64,000 nt of DNA from Citrobacter portucalensis (GTDB lineage: Bacteria; Pseudomonadota; Gammaproteobacteria; Enterobacterales; Enterobacteriaceae): NCBI RefSeq assembly GCF_002042885.1, contig NZ_MVFY01000017.1:1-64000 (forward strand). Direction: 5' to 3'. Below the pieces are notes generated by a model. That model did not search any database. It was given only the letters and a program-made list of their open reading frames with translations, and was not told where the DNA came from. The position numbers and the translations under genes were made by a program. Positions 10,057 to 22,092 of the stretch are shown piece by piece. Position 1 is the stretch's first letter; each line of letters begins with the position of its first letter.

Positions 10057-10750
10057 ACGCGAAAGCGTCGCCAAACAGGCGATCTTCACGTGCACTGCGC
10101 TCATTACAGAAGAGATCGCGCGCGATTTTGGCCATTTCAAAACGCCCGGCAATGTAGATATCATGCTCCGCCAGGGTACCGTAATCCTGCAATACTGCCG
10201 TTAACACGGTTCCCGTACGACCACGCCAGCCGTCTTCAGGCTGTTCCACCACGGGCTCAACGCGCAGATTCGGGTGGTTCACAGACAGCGCTTCCAGCTC
10301 GGAGAGATCGTAGAGATGCTTCTCTTCGCGCCCGCCCCAGTAAATGGTGATATCGCGATTTGGATTACGCGCCAGCGCGGTAAGCAGAATAGAACGCACG
10401 TAAGAGAACCCTGTACCACCGGCAATCAGGATCAGCGGGCGCTCGTCTTCATCTCGCAGCCAGGCTTCGCCATGCGGAATGTCGACTTTGATTTCCCGGT
10501 CTTTCAGAATGCGGTCCATCACGGCCATGGCGTAAAGATTTAGCTCAGAGGCGCCAACGTGCAGCTCAATGAATCCTTGCTCGTCCGGCGTTGATGCCAT
10601 GGAGAACGGACGCTTATCCCTTTCATCCATCACGACCATTAAATACTGGCCAGCACGAAAGGAAAACGCCGCGTCTGGCACTAAACGAACGCGATATACG
10701 GTGTCAGTGATAGCTTCTACCGAGGTCACTTTACAGCTTAAGGTTGTCAT
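10049..10750 (-). CDS. fre: NAD(P)H-flavin reductase Fre
   Basis: The product is 233 aa, the E. coli length, from the ATG at 10750 ([14 protein letters not shown]). The frame stays open upstream into the ubiD end, but no better start is seen. It reduces free riboflavin, FMN and FAD with NAD(P)H, supplying electrons to ribonucleotide reductase activation and ferric reduction. The ferredoxin-reductase fold is visible: RPFSMAS (flavin binding, about 46-52) in the N-terminal barrel, then the nucleotide motif [12 protein letters not shown] (about 111-122). It lies 40 bp downstream of ubiD. Confidence 0.95.
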   Translation of the reverse strand: MTTLSCKVTSVEAITDTVYRVRLVPDAAFSFRAGQYLMVVMDERDKRPFSMASTPDEQGFIELHVGASELNLYAMAVMDRILKDREIKVDIPHGEAWLRDEDERPLILIAGGTGFSYVRSILLTALARNPNRDITIYWGGREEKHLYDLSELEALSVNHPNLRVEPVVEQPEDGWRGRTGTVLTAVLQDYGTLAEHDIYIAGRFEMAKIARDLFCNERSAREDRLFGDAFAFI

Positions 10751-10790
10751 GCGCTCTCTCTGTCGGATCAATAGGCAAAACGATCGCGCC

Positions 10791-12284
10791 TCAGGCGCTT
10801 TTGCCGTCATTAAAGATGGCTAGTTCATCCCAAATTGCGTCAATGCGCGCAGTCACTTCAGGATCTTTTTTAATCGGACGTCCCCATTCACGTTGGGTTT
10901 CGCCCGGCCATTTATTTGTGGCATCCAGCCCCATTTTTGAACCAAGGCCGGAAACCGGCGAGGCAAAGTCCAGGTAATCAATTGGCGTATTCTCTACCAG
11001 TACCGTATCCCGGGCCGGGTCCATACGGGTAGTAATTGCCCAAATCACATCATTCCAGTCGCGTGCGTTGACGTCATCATCGCAAACAATAACAAATTTG
11101 GTGTACATAAACTGACGCAAAAACGACCAAACGCCCATCATGACGCGTTTGGCATGGCCAGCGTACTGTTTTTTCATCGTCACGACGGCCAGGCGATAAG
11201 AACAACCTTCCGGAGGTAGATAAAAATCGACGATTTCCGGGAACTGCTTTTGCAGAATAGGCACGAAGACTTCGTTCAGCGCCACGCCGAGCACCGCGGG
11301 TTCATCTGGCGGGCGTCCGGTATAGGTAGAGTGATAAATTGCATCTTCACGCTGGGTAATGTGCGTGACGGTAAAGACCGGGAAGCTATCTACTTCGTTG
11401 TAGTAGCCGGTATGATCGCCATACGGCCCTTCCGGAGCCAGCTCGCCCGGTTCAATGTACCCTTCCAGCACGATTTCTGCGCTGGCAGGCACTTCCAGGT
11501 CGTTGGAAATACATTTAACTACTTCGGTCTTGGTTCCGCGCAACAGCCCGGCAAATGCGTACTCGGATAATGTATCAGGGACCGGCGTCACGGCCCCCAG
11601 AATGGTCGCAGGATCTGCTCCTAACGCCACAGAAACCGGGAAGCGTTCACCCGGATGCGCTGCGCACCACTCCTGGTAATCAAGCGCGCCGCCGCGATGG
11701 GACAGCCAGCGCATAATGAGCTTGTTTTTGCCAATCAGCTGCTGACGATAGATGCCCAGATTCTGCCGCTCTTTATGCGGACCACGCGTTACGGTGAGCC
11801 CCCAGGTAATCAGCGGCGCGGCATCTTCCGGCCAGCAGGTCATAATCGGAATGCGGTTTAGATCAACGTCATCGCCCGAGTAGATTTTTTGCTGACAAGG
11901 CGCACCGCGCAACCGCTTAGTCGGCATGTTCAACACCTGCTTAAACTGCGGCAGCTTATCAAACAGATCGCGGAATCCTTTCGGTGGCTCTGGCTCTTTC
12001 AAAAACGCCAACAGTTTACCGACTTCTCGTAGCGCCGAGACATCTTCTTGTCCCATCCCCATCGCAACACGCTTTGGTGTGCCAAACAGGTTACACAGCA
12101 CCGGCATTGAATAGCCTTTCGGATTCTCAAACAGTAACGCAGGCCCACCGGCACGCAGAGTGCGATCGGCAATTTCAGTAATTTCCAGGTGGGGATCCAC
12201 CTCAAGCGAAATGCGTTTGAGCTCGCCCTGCTGTTCAAGCAGCGTCAGGAAGTCGCGTAAATCGTGATATTTCATGGCGTCCAT
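10791..12284 (-). CDS. ubiD: 4-hydroxy-3-polyprenylbenzoate decarboxylase UbiD
   Basis: The product is 497 aa. It decarboxylates 3-octaprenyl-4-hydroxybenzoate in ubiquinone synthesis using prenylated FMN made by UbiX. Nearly every segment resembles E. coli UbiD, for example [23 protein letters not shown] and the metal/prenyl-FMN region [13 protein letters not shown]. The ATG at 12284 has GAGG six bases upstream and gives the E. coli length; a second ATG three codons in is possible. It is divergent from rfaH. Confidence 0.96.
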   Translation of the reverse strand: MDAMKYHDLRDFLTLLEQQGELKRISLEVDPHLEITEIADRTLRAGGPALLFENPKGYSMPVLCNLFGTPKRVAMGMGQEDVSALREVGKLLAFLKEPEPPKGFRDLFDKLPQFKQVLNMPTKRLRGAPCQQKIYSGDDVDLNRIPIMTCWPEDAAPLITWGLTVTRGPHKERQNLGIYRQQLIGKNKLIMRWLSHRGGALDYQEWCAAHPGERFPVSVALGADPATILGAVTPVPDTLSEYAFAGLLRGTKTEVVKCISNDLEVPASAEIVLEGYIEPGELAPEGPYGDHTGYYNEVDSFPVFTVTHITQREDAIYHSTYTGRPPDEPAVLGVALNEVFVPILQKQFPEIVDFYLPPEGCSYRLAVVTMKKQYAGHAKRVMMGVWSFLRQFMYTKFVIVCDDDVNARDWNDVIWAITTRMDPARDTVLVENTPIDYLDFASPVSGLGSKMGLDATNKWPGETQREWGRPIKKDPEVTARIDAIWDELAIFNDGKSA

Positions 12285-12488
12285 TGTGGCCTCTTCGTAA
12301 GCGCTTCATTATACGGCGTTCATCATTGTGATGCTGTATTTTTGTTAAATTAGCGTGAACTCTGGCGATACATATAAGCCCCGGGCGTATATACCCATTG
12401 GGTTTCAGCCTGCGTTTAGGTGGGTATAATTAACTTAACGCATGGCTTTTGCTATGCTTGCGCTCAGAACAAGCGGATAAGAGTTATT

Positions 12489-12977
12489 ATGCAATCCTGG
12501 TATTTACTGTACTGCAAACGTGGGCAACTTCAGAGAGCCCAGGAACACCTGGAAAGACAGGCGGTGAACTGCCTGACGCCTATGATCACCCTGGAAAAAA
12601 TAGTGCGCGGTAAACGTACCACAGTCAGTGAACCACTATTCCCTAATTACATGTTTGTCGAGTTCGACCCGGAAGTGATCCACACCACCACTATCAATGC
12701 CACGCGTGGTGTCAGCCATTTCGTCCGTTTTGGCGCGACGCCTGCGACCGTCCCTTCTCCCGTTATTCACCAGCTTTCTATCTACAAGCCTGAAGGTATT
12801 GTGGACCCGCAAACTCCTCAGCCAGGGGACAGCGTGATTATTACTGAAGGGGCATTTGAGGGGCTAAAAGCGATCTTCACCGAACCGGATGGCGAAGCGC
12901 GTTCCATGCTACTGCTTAACCTGTTGAATAAAGAAGTTAAGCAGAGCGTGAAAAATACCGGTTTTAGAAAAATTTAA
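12489..12977 (+). CDS. rfaH: Transcription antitermination factor RfaH
   Basis: The product is 162 aa, a NusG paralogue recruited at ops sites in long operons for LPS, capsule and pili. There it suppresses pausing and Rho termination and recruits ribosomes. The N-terminal NGN domain begins [21 protein letters not shown]; the C-terminal KOW region includes [18 protein letters not shown]. The frame is open upstream, but the ATG at 12489 gives the family length. A TATAAT at 12425-12430 may be its -10 box. Its stop is only 5 bp from the convergent tatD stop. Confidence 0.96.
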   Translation: MQSWYLLYCKRGQLQRAQEHLERQAVNCLTPMITLEKIVRGKRTTVSEPLFPNYMFVEFDPEVIHTTTINATRGVSHFVRFGATPATVPSPVIHQLSIYKPEGIVDPQTPQPGDSVIITEGAFEGLKAIFTEPDGEARSMLLLNLLNKEVKQSVKNTGFRKI

Positions 12978-12982
12978 GCCGT

Positions 12983-13765
12983 TTAGAAGGTCACTTCGAA
13001 CAACGTTCGGACGTTAGCATCAATGGTTGCTGACAGCCATTGAGGATCTTCTCCGCGCCAGTGGGCAATACGCTCAAGAATATGTGGCAGGTGCGCCGGT
13101 TCATTGCGCCGTGACGTCGGTTTAGGCGTTAAGTCGCGAGGAAGTAGGTAAGGCGCATCGGTTTCGATCAGTAGTCTTTCTACCGGAATAAACGGCAGCA
13201 GTTCCCGCAGTTCCATCCCCCGACGCTCATCACAGACCCAGCCGGTAATACCAATATAAAGCCCTCGGTCCACACAGTCCTGCATCTCCTGCCGCGTTCC
13301 GGTAAAACAGTGCAGCACCGCGCCCGGGAGACTATCCAGCCACGGCTCCAGCAACGTCAGAAAACGCTCATGGGCATCCCGACAATGCATGAAAATCGGC
13401 ATCTGCAGTTCAGCAGCAATGCGCAGTTGTGCCTCAAAAGCACGTTCCTGCTCCTGTGGCGTGGAGAAATTGCGATTGAAATCCAGACCGCACTCGCCAA
13501 TAGCGACCACCTCAGACTGGTTTGCCAGCGCGATAATCTCGTCTTCCGTTGAGGATTGCCATTGGCTACTGTCATGCGGGTGCACGCCAGCCGTGGACCA
13601 GCAACGTGGATAATGTTGCGCCAACTTCAGCGCCTGCTGGCTTTCGTGCAGGTTTGTTCCGGTCAGAAGCATACCGTTTACGCCCGCAGCAAAGGCGCGC
13701 GCCACAACATCATCCCTGTCTTTCGCAAATTGTGAACTGGTTAAATTAACGCCAATATCAAACAT
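12983..13765 (-). CDS. tatD: 3'-5' ssDNA/RNA exonuclease TatD
   Basis: The product is a 260-aa TIM-barrel metal-dependent nuclease. It is encoded with the Tat genes but is not needed for Tat transport; roles in DNA repair and RNA quality control are reported. Metal-binding motifs seen are [30 protein letters not shown] and [11 protein letters not shown]. The ATG at 13765 directly follows GGAGGTAGC; four upstream codons in frame lack a better site. A hairpin separates it from tatC. Confidence 0.93.
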   Translation of the reverse strand: MFDIGVNLTSSQFAKDRDDVVARAFAAGVNGMLLTGTNLHESQQALKLAQHYPRCWSTAGVHPHDSSQWQSSTEDEIIALANQSEVVAIGECGLDFNRNFSTPQEQERAFEAQLRIAAELQMPIFMHCRDAHERFLTLLEPWLDSLPGAVLHCFTGTRQEMQDCVDRGLYIGITGWVCDERRGMELRELLPFIPVERLLIETDAPYLLPRDLTPKPTSRRNEPAHLPHILERIAHWRGEDPQWLSATIDANVRTLFEVTF

Positions 13766-13782
13766 GCTACCTCCCATATGAC

Positions 13783-13802
13783 AACCGCCCTGACGGGCGG
13801 TT
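13783..13802 (-). terminator. Hairpin between tatC and tatD
   Basis: The 8-bp stem AACCGCCC / GGGCGGTT has a 4-base loop and lies just after the tatC stop. The minus-strand T run is poor (TTGTC), so partial attenuation of tatD or 3' protection of tatABC is more likely than full termination. Confidence 0.5.
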
Positions 13803-13806
13803 GAAT

Positions 13807-14598
13807 TTACTCTTCTGTTTTCTCGGTGGCTTCGGCTTCTTTTGCTTCTTCAGCCTCGTTGTCCTCATCTCGCGTACGTCGCTTACCGACATAGAAACGA
13901 GAGAAGAAAACGCCCACTTCAAACAGGCAGTACATCGGTATCGCCAACAACGTTTGCGAGAAGACATCTGGCGGAGTCAGTAACATCCCGACGACGAATG
14001 CTCCCACCACCACGTAAGGTCGTTTCTTACGTAAATCTTCAGGTGTCGTAATGCCCATCCAGCATAGCAGCACAATGGCGACAGGGACCTCAAAAGAGAC
14101 ACCGAAAGCCATAAATAGCGCCATTACAAAGCTGAGATAGCTGGCAATATCTGTCGATACCTGCACGCCTTGCGGAGCCGTGTTAGCCAGAAAACCAAAC
14201 GCCAACGGGAAGACGACAAAATAGGCGAATGCCATGCCGATGTAGAACAACAACGAGCTGGAGACCAGCAGCGGCACAACCAGTCGACGTTCATGTTTGT
14301 ACAAAGCAGGCGCAATGAATGCCCATACCTGGTAGAGGATCACTGGCGCTGACAGGATCAGCGACACCATGAAGGTTAACTTTATAGGGGTAAAGAACGG
14401 TGAGGCCACATCGGTGGCGATCATCGTTGCACCCTGCGGCATCTGTTTAATCAGCGGTGCCGCAACCATATGGTAAATGTCGTTGGCAAAGTAAACCAAC
14501 GCCAGAAAGATCACGATAACCGCAATAATGCAGTTCAGGAGTCGCTTACGCAGCTCGATAAGATGCGTAATGAGCGGTTGGGTATCTTCTACAGCCAT
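13807..14598 (-). CDS. tatC: Twin-arginine translocase subunit TatC
   Basis: The product is a 263-aa six-helix inner-membrane receptor for twin-arginine signal peptides of folded proteins. The family signature [13 protein letters not shown] is at the N-terminus, and [16 protein letters not shown] lies late in the protein. The C-terminal tail is acidic and Glu/Ala-rich ([16 protein letters not shown]). It lies 2 bp downstream of tatB. Confidence 0.97.
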   Translation of the reverse strand: MAVEDTQPLITHLIELRKRLLNCIIAVIVIFLALVYFANDIYHMVAAPLIKQMPQGATMIATDVASPFFTPIKLTFMVSLILSAPVILYQVWAFIAPALYKHERRLVVPLLVSSSLLFYIGMAFAYFVVFPLAFGFLANTAPQGVQVSTDIASYLSFVMALFMAFGVSFEVPVAIVLLCWMGITTPEDLRKKRPYVVVGAFVVGMLLTPPDVFSQTLLAIPMYCLFEVGVFFSRFYVGKRRTRDEDNEAEEAKEAEATEKTEE

Positions 14599-14600
14599 GT

Positions 14601-15149
14601 TTACGGTTTATCACTCGACGAGGGGGAGGATTCGACAACAGGTGCGGCAGCTTTCTTTTCTGCATCCATCAACGTGGCGGAAGTGTTTTCCGTCTGCTCT
14701 GGCGTTTTAGCACCCGCGGATTCCGGTTTTTGCTCCGGCGAACTGGCCTGGTTTTCAGCGGCGGCAGGGGTAACCCCTTCTCGCTGCGCTTCACCTTCTT
14801 TCACCACCGGATTATGGATAGTGTGCGCTTCATCGCTCGCTTTCTCAGGATCGTGCACGCTGTAAGAACGCTTCATCGATTCCGCCGCTTCACGCAGCTC
14901 ATCCATTGACGCTTTCAGCTCCGGGGTCAGATTTGTCAGGCTCGCTTTCTCTACTTTCTTCAGGCTGTCCTGAAACTCCTGAAGCTTAAGCTCCTGGGTC
15001 AGTTCATTCTGAACAGTAGTTGCAAGGGAACGCAAAGCGCGAACCCAGCCAGCAACCGTTTTTACCGCTACAGGTAATCGTTGCGGCCCCAGAACAATGA
15101 GGCCGATCACGAACACCAATAACAGTTCGCTAAAACCGATATCAAACAC
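14601..15149 (-). CDS. tatB: Sec-independent translocase subunit TatB
   Basis: The product is 182 aa, slightly longer than E. coli TatB (171). It has one N-terminal membrane helix ([20 protein letters not shown]), a hinge PQRLP, an amphipathic helix to about residue 70 and a long hydrophilic Glu/Pro/Ser/Ala-rich tail. It forms the substrate receptor complex with TatC. The extra length is in the low-complexity tail. It lies 3 bp after tatA. Confidence 0.95.
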   Translation of the reverse strand: MFDIGFSELLLVFVIGLIVLGPQRLPVAVKTVAGWVRALRSLATTVQNELTQELKLQEFQDSLKKVEKASLTNLTPELKASMDELREAAESMKRSYSVHDPEKASDEAHTIHNPVVKEGEAQREGVTPAAAENQASSPEQKPESAGAKTPEQTENTSATLMDAEKKAAAPVVESSPSSSDKP

Positions 15150-15152
15150 GGA

Positions 15153-15407
15153 TTATACCTGCTCTTTATCTTGGCTTTTGGCGTCTTCCTTTTTCACTTC
15201 ACCCTGCTTATCGGTGATGGATTTAGCAGTAAAATCAGCGTCCTGGCTGGTCTTATCTTGCTTAGGCTCATCATCACCCATCGCTTTTTTGAAGCCTTTG
15301 ATCGACGCGCCAAGATCGGAACCGATGGAGCCGAGTTTCTTGGTGCCAAATAGCAGTACAACGATGACGGCAATGATCAACAACTGCCAAATACTGATAC
15401 CACCCAT
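15153..15407 (-). CDS. tatA: Sec-independent translocase subunit TatA
   Basis: The product is 84 aa, a pore-forming Tat component that oligomerises when TatBC binds cargo. The N-terminal helix ([18 protein letters not shown]), the [14 protein letters not shown] hinge and amphipathic helix, and a Lys/Asp-rich tail ending KEQV are as in E. coli. The tail is about five residues shorter. It is separated from ubiB by 78 bp, space enough for a promoter. Confidence 0.96.
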   Translation of the reverse strand: MGGISIWQLLIIAVIVVLLFGTKKLGSIGSDLGASIKGFKKAMGDDEPKQDKTSQDADFTAKSITDKQGEVKKEDAKSQDKEQV

Positions 15408-15485
15408 ACATGTTCCTCTGTCATAGATGATGAATTAATAAGGCCGTAGTATACGTTACACGACCTGCCTTGGGCGATGAAAAAT

Positions 15486-17728
<2,243 letters not shown>

Positions 17729-17741
17729 CCCCACTCTCCTG

Positions 17742-18497
17742 TCAGAACTTGTAACCACGGTGCAGCGCAACGACACCTGCTGTCAGGTTGTAGTAATCAA
17801 CGCTTTCGAACCCGGCATCTTGCATCATTGCTTTTAAGGTGTCCTGATCGGGATGCATACGGATGGACTCCGCCAAATAACGGTAGCTGTCCGCATCGCT
17901 TGCTACCATTGAACCTATGCGCGGCAGAACATGGAAAGAGTATGCGTCGTAGGCTTTGCTCAACGGTTCGATTATGGGTTTGGAGAATTCCAGCACCAGT
18001 AGACGTCCGCCCGGCTTCAATACGCGGTACATGGAGCGTAATGCTTTGTCTTTATCCGTTACGTTGCGCAGACCGAAAGAGATGGTGATGCAGTCAAACG
18101 TGTTGTCAGGGAAAGGTAATGCTTCCGCATTCGCCTGAACGTACTCAACGTTACCTACCACGCCAATATTACGCAGCTTTTCGCGACCCATTTTGAGCAT
18201 TGAGTCATTGATATCCGCCAGCACAACTTTGCCGGTTTCACCAACCATGCGAGAGAATTTCGCCGTCAGATCGCCGGTACCGCCTGCTAAATCGAGAACG
18301 GTTTGCCCGCGACGCACGCCACTGCAATCAATGGTGAAGCGCTTCCACAAACGATGAATGCCAAATGACATTAAGTCATTCATAACGTCATATTTAGACG
18401 CCACAGAATGAAAAACGTGGGCCACCATGTCAGCTTTCTGCTCTTTAGCGACGGTCTGAAAGCCAAAGTGCGTCGTTTCTTGTGAATTATCCACCAT
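17742..18497 (-). CDS. ubiE: Ubiquinone/menaquinone C-methyltransferase UbiE
   Basis: The product is a 251-aa SAM-dependent methyltransferase acting in both ubiquinone and menaquinone synthesis. Motif I is [15 protein letters not shown]; later motifs [20 protein letters not shown] and [15 protein letters not shown] are complete. It is the first gene of the ubiEJB-tatABCD run, with ubiJ starting 13 bp after it. Length equals E. coli UbiE. Confidence 0.97.
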   Translation of the reverse strand: MVDNSQETTHFGFQTVAKEQKADMVAHVFHSVASKYDVMNDLMSFGIHRLWKRFTIDCSGVRRGQTVLDLAGGTGDLTAKFSRMVGETGKVVLADINDSMLKMGREKLRNIGVVGNVEYVQANAEALPFPDNTFDCITISFGLRNVTDKDKALRSMYRVLKPGGRLLVLEFSKPIIEPLSKAYDAYSFHVLPRIGSMVASDADSYRYLAESIRMHPDQDTLKAMMQDAGFESVDYYNLTAGVVALHRGYKF

Positions 18498-18591
18498 CTC
18501 AGTGCCTGCTCATCCAAAAAATGTTCGAGAAGTGTAACAGATTGGGCCAATTTGCCCTACCCTTCTACCGGGTTCAACTACCCCAAATGGA

Positions 18592-20022
18592 CTAGTTTGA
18601 TTGCTGATTTACCGCTTCATCCTCGGGGTAAGACGCATCTTGTTGCGTCTCAGGGACCGAGCGCAAGCGGTATTCCTCATCCTGTGTAGTAGCTTGTTCA
18701 GCCAGCTCAGGATTTATCTCGCGCTTAATTTCCACGCCTAAACTACGAAAAGCTTCTGCCTGCGACAGGACGTTTCCACGACCGGAAGAGAGTTTTTTCA
18801 TCGCCTGTCGGTAGTTGTCCTGGGCTTTGTCCAGGCTTTGACCTATTGCCGACATATCATCCACAAACAACCGCATCTTGTCATAAAGTTTGCTGGCCCG
18901 ATCGGCAATTTGTTGCGCATTACGACTCTGATGCTCGTAGCGCCACAGGTTGGCGATCGTGCGCAATGCCACCAACAGCGTGGTAGGGCTCACCAGCATA
19001 ATGTTATTTCTAAGCGCTTCGGTAATCAGTTCGGGCTGTCTGTCGAGCGCCAGCAAAAAAGCGGGCTCAACGGGGATAAACATCAGCACATAGTCAAGCG
19101 TACGCAGCCCAGGAAGCTGCTGATAATCTTTGCGACCCAGCAGTCGAATATGGTTGCGCACCGAGGCGATGTGCTCCTGCAATGCACTTTCGCGGGTGTA
19201 TTCGTCTTCTGCGTTAAAATAGCGCTCATAGGCGACCAGCGTCATTTTCGCATCGATCACCACATCTTTACCCTGCGGTAGCCGAACGATGACATCAGGC
19301 TGCATTCGCGAACGGGCGTCGTTTTCGATGCTGACCTGGGTTTCATATTCATAACCTTCACGCAGACCAGAGGCTTCGAGTACCCGCGTGAGTACGACCT
19401 CTCCCCAGTTACCCTGCGTTTTGTTATCGCCTTTTAATGCACGCGTCAGGTTTACCGCTTCCTGCGCCATCTGCGCATTCAGTTGCTGGAGATTACGAAT
19501 TTCGTGTGCCAGGGTATGGCGTTCTTGTGCCTCTTTACCAAAGCTATCCTGAACCTGGCGACGAAAACCGTCCAGTTGTTCACGAAGCGGCGCAAGCAGG
19601 CTGTTCAGACTTTGGCGATTTTGCTCATCAACACGGCGGTTGCTGTGCTCAAAAATACGATTCGCCAGATTTTCAAACTGTTCACTCAGACGCTGTTCGC
19701 TGTTGATCATCTGGCGGATTTTATCTTCCGCATGCTGTTGCGTTGCTTCCAGCCGGGTAGTGACTTCACGGAGATCGGCTTCCAGAGAGGTGTTGATACT
19801 GTGCAGACTGCGTAATTCGTTATTGAGGAGTTCGCACTCATCACGCCAGTGTGCTTCCTGCGAGAGCTGCTGGCGAGCGGCGCTTAGCGCAATATCCAGT
19901 TCACGTCGCTCTTCGATGAGGTCGGCGCGGATTTGATCGGCGCGTGCTTTTGTCGCCAGCCACCCTACCAGTAGCCCTGCGGCTAACGCCAACACGGCAC
20001 TCATCATAATTGAAATATCCAC
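18592..20022 (-). CDS. rmuC: DNA recombination protein RmuC
   Basis: The product is 476 aa. The N-terminal hydrophobic segment (about residues 1-22) may anchor it. A long coiled coil runs to about residue 190. A nuclease-like core with PD-(D/E)XK features follows (MQPDVIVRLPQGKDVVIDAKMTLVAYERY, where D and DAK are the motif). It limits inversions at short inverted repeats. Length is within one residue of E. coli RmuC. Confidence 0.93.
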   Translation of the reverse strand: MDISIMMSAVLALAAGLLVGWLATKARADQIRADLIEERRELDIALSAARQQLSQEAHWRDECELLNNELRSLHSINTSLEADLREVTTRLEATQQHAEDKIRQMINSEQRLSEQFENLANRIFEHSNRRVDEQNRQSLNSLLAPLREQLDGFRRQVQDSFGKEAQERHTLAHEIRNLQQLNAQMAQEAVNLTRALKGDNKTQGNWGEVVLTRVLEASGLREGYEYETQVSIENDARSRMQPDVIVRLPQGKDVVIDAKMTLVAYERYFNAEDEYTRESALQEHIASVRNHIRLLGRKDYQQLPGLRTLDYVLMFIPVEPAFLLALDRQPELITEALRNNIMLVSPTTLLVALRTIANLWRYEHQSRNAQQIADRASKLYDKMRLFVDDMSAIGQSLDKAQDNYRQAMKKLSSGRGNVLSQAEAFRSLGVEIKREINPELAEQATTQDEEYRLRSVPETQQDASYPEDEAVNQQSN

Positions 20023-20120
20023 AACGCCCCCTTACAGCAACGACTTACCCGCACAAAATAGAATTGTGCTGTATAAACGTCCAGTTTAAAAGGAATTTCC
20101 TGCGAGGCACTACGCAAAAT

Positions 20121-20147
20121 AAAAAGGCCGAACGCGTCGGCCTTTTT
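20121..20147. terminator. Bidirectional intrinsic terminator after udp
   Basis: The inverted repeat AAAAAGGCCGA / TCGGCCTTTTT (11-bp stem, 5-base loop) has a T run on each strand. It ends udp on the minus strand, just after its stop codon at 20163. Confidence 0.9.
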
Positions 20148-20162
20148 GAATTGAAGGGATAA

Positions 20163-20924
20163 TTACAGTAAACGACGCGCGGCTTCTACCACGATTTTCA
20201 CCGCGTGACTTTCCGTTTGCTTCATCGTTTCCGCATTAGGGATCTCTTGCTGAGTACGGTTCACGATAACACCCGCGACCATACCGGCACGCAGACCCTG
20301 GCTTGCGCACATGGTCAGCAGCGTAGCAGATTCCATTTCGTAGTTCATGACGCCCATAGACTGCCACTCTTCCATTGAGCCTTTGAAACGGCTCACGACG
20401 CGACCAGAGAAGGTGTCATAACGCTCCTGGCCCGGGTAGAAGGTGTCAGAAGACGCGGTAACACCCACGTGAGTGGTGGCGCCGATAGATTTCGCCGCTT
20501 CCACCAGCGCGGTGGTGCACTCGAAGTCCGCAACGGCCGGGAATTCCATTGGTGCGAAGTGCAGGCTTGCACCGTCCAGACGAACAGATGCAGTGGTAAC
20601 CAGTACATCACCCACGTTGATATGCGGCTGGATAGCGCCAGTCGTACCGATACGCAGGAAGGTACGAATGCCCAGCTGTGCCAGTTCTTCTACGGCAATA
20701 GAGGTGGACGGGCCGCCGATACCGGTAGAGCAAACGATCACGGCTTTACCATCCAGCTCAGCACGCCAGGTGGTGAACTCGCGATGAGATGCCAGCTTAA
20801 CCGGCTTATCCATCAGCGCGGCGATCTTTTCCACACGCTCCGGGTCGCCAGGGACGATAGCAAGCGTAGCCCCTTGTAAATCGTTCTTAGTGAGGCCGAG
20901 ATGAAAAACATCAGACTTAGACAT
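20163..20924 (-). CDS. udp: Uridine phosphorylase Udp
   Basis: The product is 253 aa from ATG 20924 ([11 protein letters not shown]). It converts uridine and phosphate to uracil and ribose-1-phosphate in nucleoside salvage. Family motifs are [14 protein letters not shown] (phosphate site), [17 protein letters not shown] and [12 protein letters not shown] (nucleoside site). An in-frame upstream start lies in the promoter region and is rejected on length. Two CRP-like sites about 51 bp apart upstream fit CRP/CytR control as in E. coli. Confidence 0.96.
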   Translation of the reverse strand: MSKSDVFHLGLTKNDLQGATLAIVPGDPERVEKIAALMDKPVKLASHREFTTWRAELDGKAVIVCSTGIGGPSTSIAVEELAQLGIRTFLRIGTTGAIQPHINVGDVLVTTASVRLDGASLHFAPMEFPAVADFECTTALVEAAKSIGATTHVGVTASSDTFYPGQERYDTFSGRVVSRFKGSMEEWQSMGVMNYEMESATLLTMCASQGLRAGMVAGVIVNRTQQEIPNAETMKQTESHAVKIVVEAARRLL

Positions 20925-20996
20925 AAAAACTCCTCTGTGAATCGGTTTTGTCAGAAGAAGCAAAAACACACTTTACCGAAGGCATAAACATATTTT

Positions 20997-21064
20997 CGTG
21001 ACAGTCATCACTATGATGTAAATCAATTGCATTCGATTACCATCAAATAGTGATCTTTATCACA
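20997..21064 (-). promoter_or_regulatory. Two CRP-like sites upstream of udp
   Basis: Site 1 (20997-21013) contains GTGACAGTCATCAC and site 2 (21049-21064) is AGTGATCTTTATCACA. Both fit TGTGA-N6-TCACA. Their centres are about 51 bp apart, the tandem CRP arrangement in which CytR binds between them at CytR-controlled promoters. CytR half-sites are too loose to mark by eye. Confidence 0.7.
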
Positions 21065-21189
21065 TAAATGATGCGATATAAGTAAGCCCTGCACAAAAGA
21101 TAGACCGTTTAAGGCAATGTGGTTCGTTGCATGTGTCTATAGTTAACAATGCGCTTTTTTGCTGAATATTTAAGGGTACGGAGAATACC

Positions 21190-21996
21190 ATGACAACACG
21201 ACAATCTGGCTTTGCACCTGCTGTATCTCCACCGACGTCTACCACGGTTCACACCCCGGATAATGCAATTATCGCCGGTGTAACGTCTATACCTTCACAA
21301 GGCGATGATATGCCAGCGTATCACGCACGACCAAAACAGACTGATGGCCTGCTGCCCGTAGTCATTGTCGTGCAGGAGATTTTTGGTATTCATGAGCACA
21401 TTCGTGACGTTTGCCGTCGTCTGGCTCTGGAAGGGTATCTGGCTATCGCACCAGAACTCTATTTTCGCGAAGGAGATCCCAATGACTTTGCCGATATCCC
21501 TACGCTGCTTAGTGGCCTTGTCGCCAAAGTGCCTGACTCTCAGGTACTGGCCGATCTGGACCACGTCGCCAGCTGGGCCTCCCGCAACGGAGGAGATGCG
21601 CACCAGTTGATGATCACCGGATTTTGCTGGGGTGGACGCATCACCTGGCTGTATGCCGCACATAATCCGCAGTTAAAAGCGGCCGTGGCGTGGTATGGCA
21701 AACTGGTGGGCGACAAAACCCTCAACTCGCCAAAACATCCCGTTGATATCGCAACCGATCTTAACGCCCCCGTTTTGGGGCTTTATGGCGGCCAGGACAC
21801 CAGCATTCCGCAAGATACCGTTGAAACAATGCGCCAGGCACTGCGCGCCGCCAATGCTAAAGCGGAAATCGTGGTCTATCCCGATGCCGGACATGCGTTC
21901 AACGCCGATTATCGCCCGAGCTATCACGAAGAGTCCGCGAAAGACGGTTGGCAGAGAATGCTGGAGTGGTTCGTGCAATACGGTGGGAAGAAATAA
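21190..21996 (+). CDS. dlhH: Dienelactone hydrolase-family protein DlhH (YsgA)
   Basis: The product is a 268-aa alpha/beta hydrolase. The putative triad is Cys in GFCWGGR, Asp in YGGQD and His in DAGHAF, as in carboxymethylenebutenolidase. The physiological substrate is not known. It is divergent from udp, sharing the 265-bp region with the CRP-like sites. Confidence 0.9.
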   Translation: MTTRQSGFAPAVSPPTSTTVHTPDNAIIAGVTSIPSQGDDMPAYHARPKQTDGLLPVVIVVQEIFGIHEHIRDVCRRLALEGYLAIAPELYFREGDPNDFADIPTLLSGLVAKVPDSQVLADLDHVASWASRNGGDAHQLMITGFCWGGRITWLYAAHNPQLKAAVAWYGKLVGDKTLNSPKHPVDIATDLNAPVLGLYGGQDTSIPQDTVETMRQALRAANAKAEIVVYPDAGHAFNADYRPSYHEESAKDGWQRMLEWFVQYGGKK

Positions 21997-22003
21997 ACGT
22001 TAA

Positions 22004-22089
22004 TTGCCCGGTGGTGGCGACGCCTTACCGGGCCTACAACTATTGCGATTTCCTGTAACCCGGGTAAGCGCAAGCGCTTCCCGGGCAAT
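22004..22089. repeat. BIME with two REP units between dlhH and metE
   Basis: Two palindromic units lie between convergent genes. The first is about 22004-22039 (TTGCCCGGTGG ... CCGGGCCTACAA), the second about 22057-22088 (AACCCGGGTAAGCG ... CTTCCCGGGCAA). They face each other as in a BIME. Confidence 0.85.
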
Positions 22090-22092
22090 GAA

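Noticed and set aside
21997-22092. GC-rich palindromes after dlhH considered as a terminator
   Set aside because: They have REP-unit sequence and no T run on either strand.
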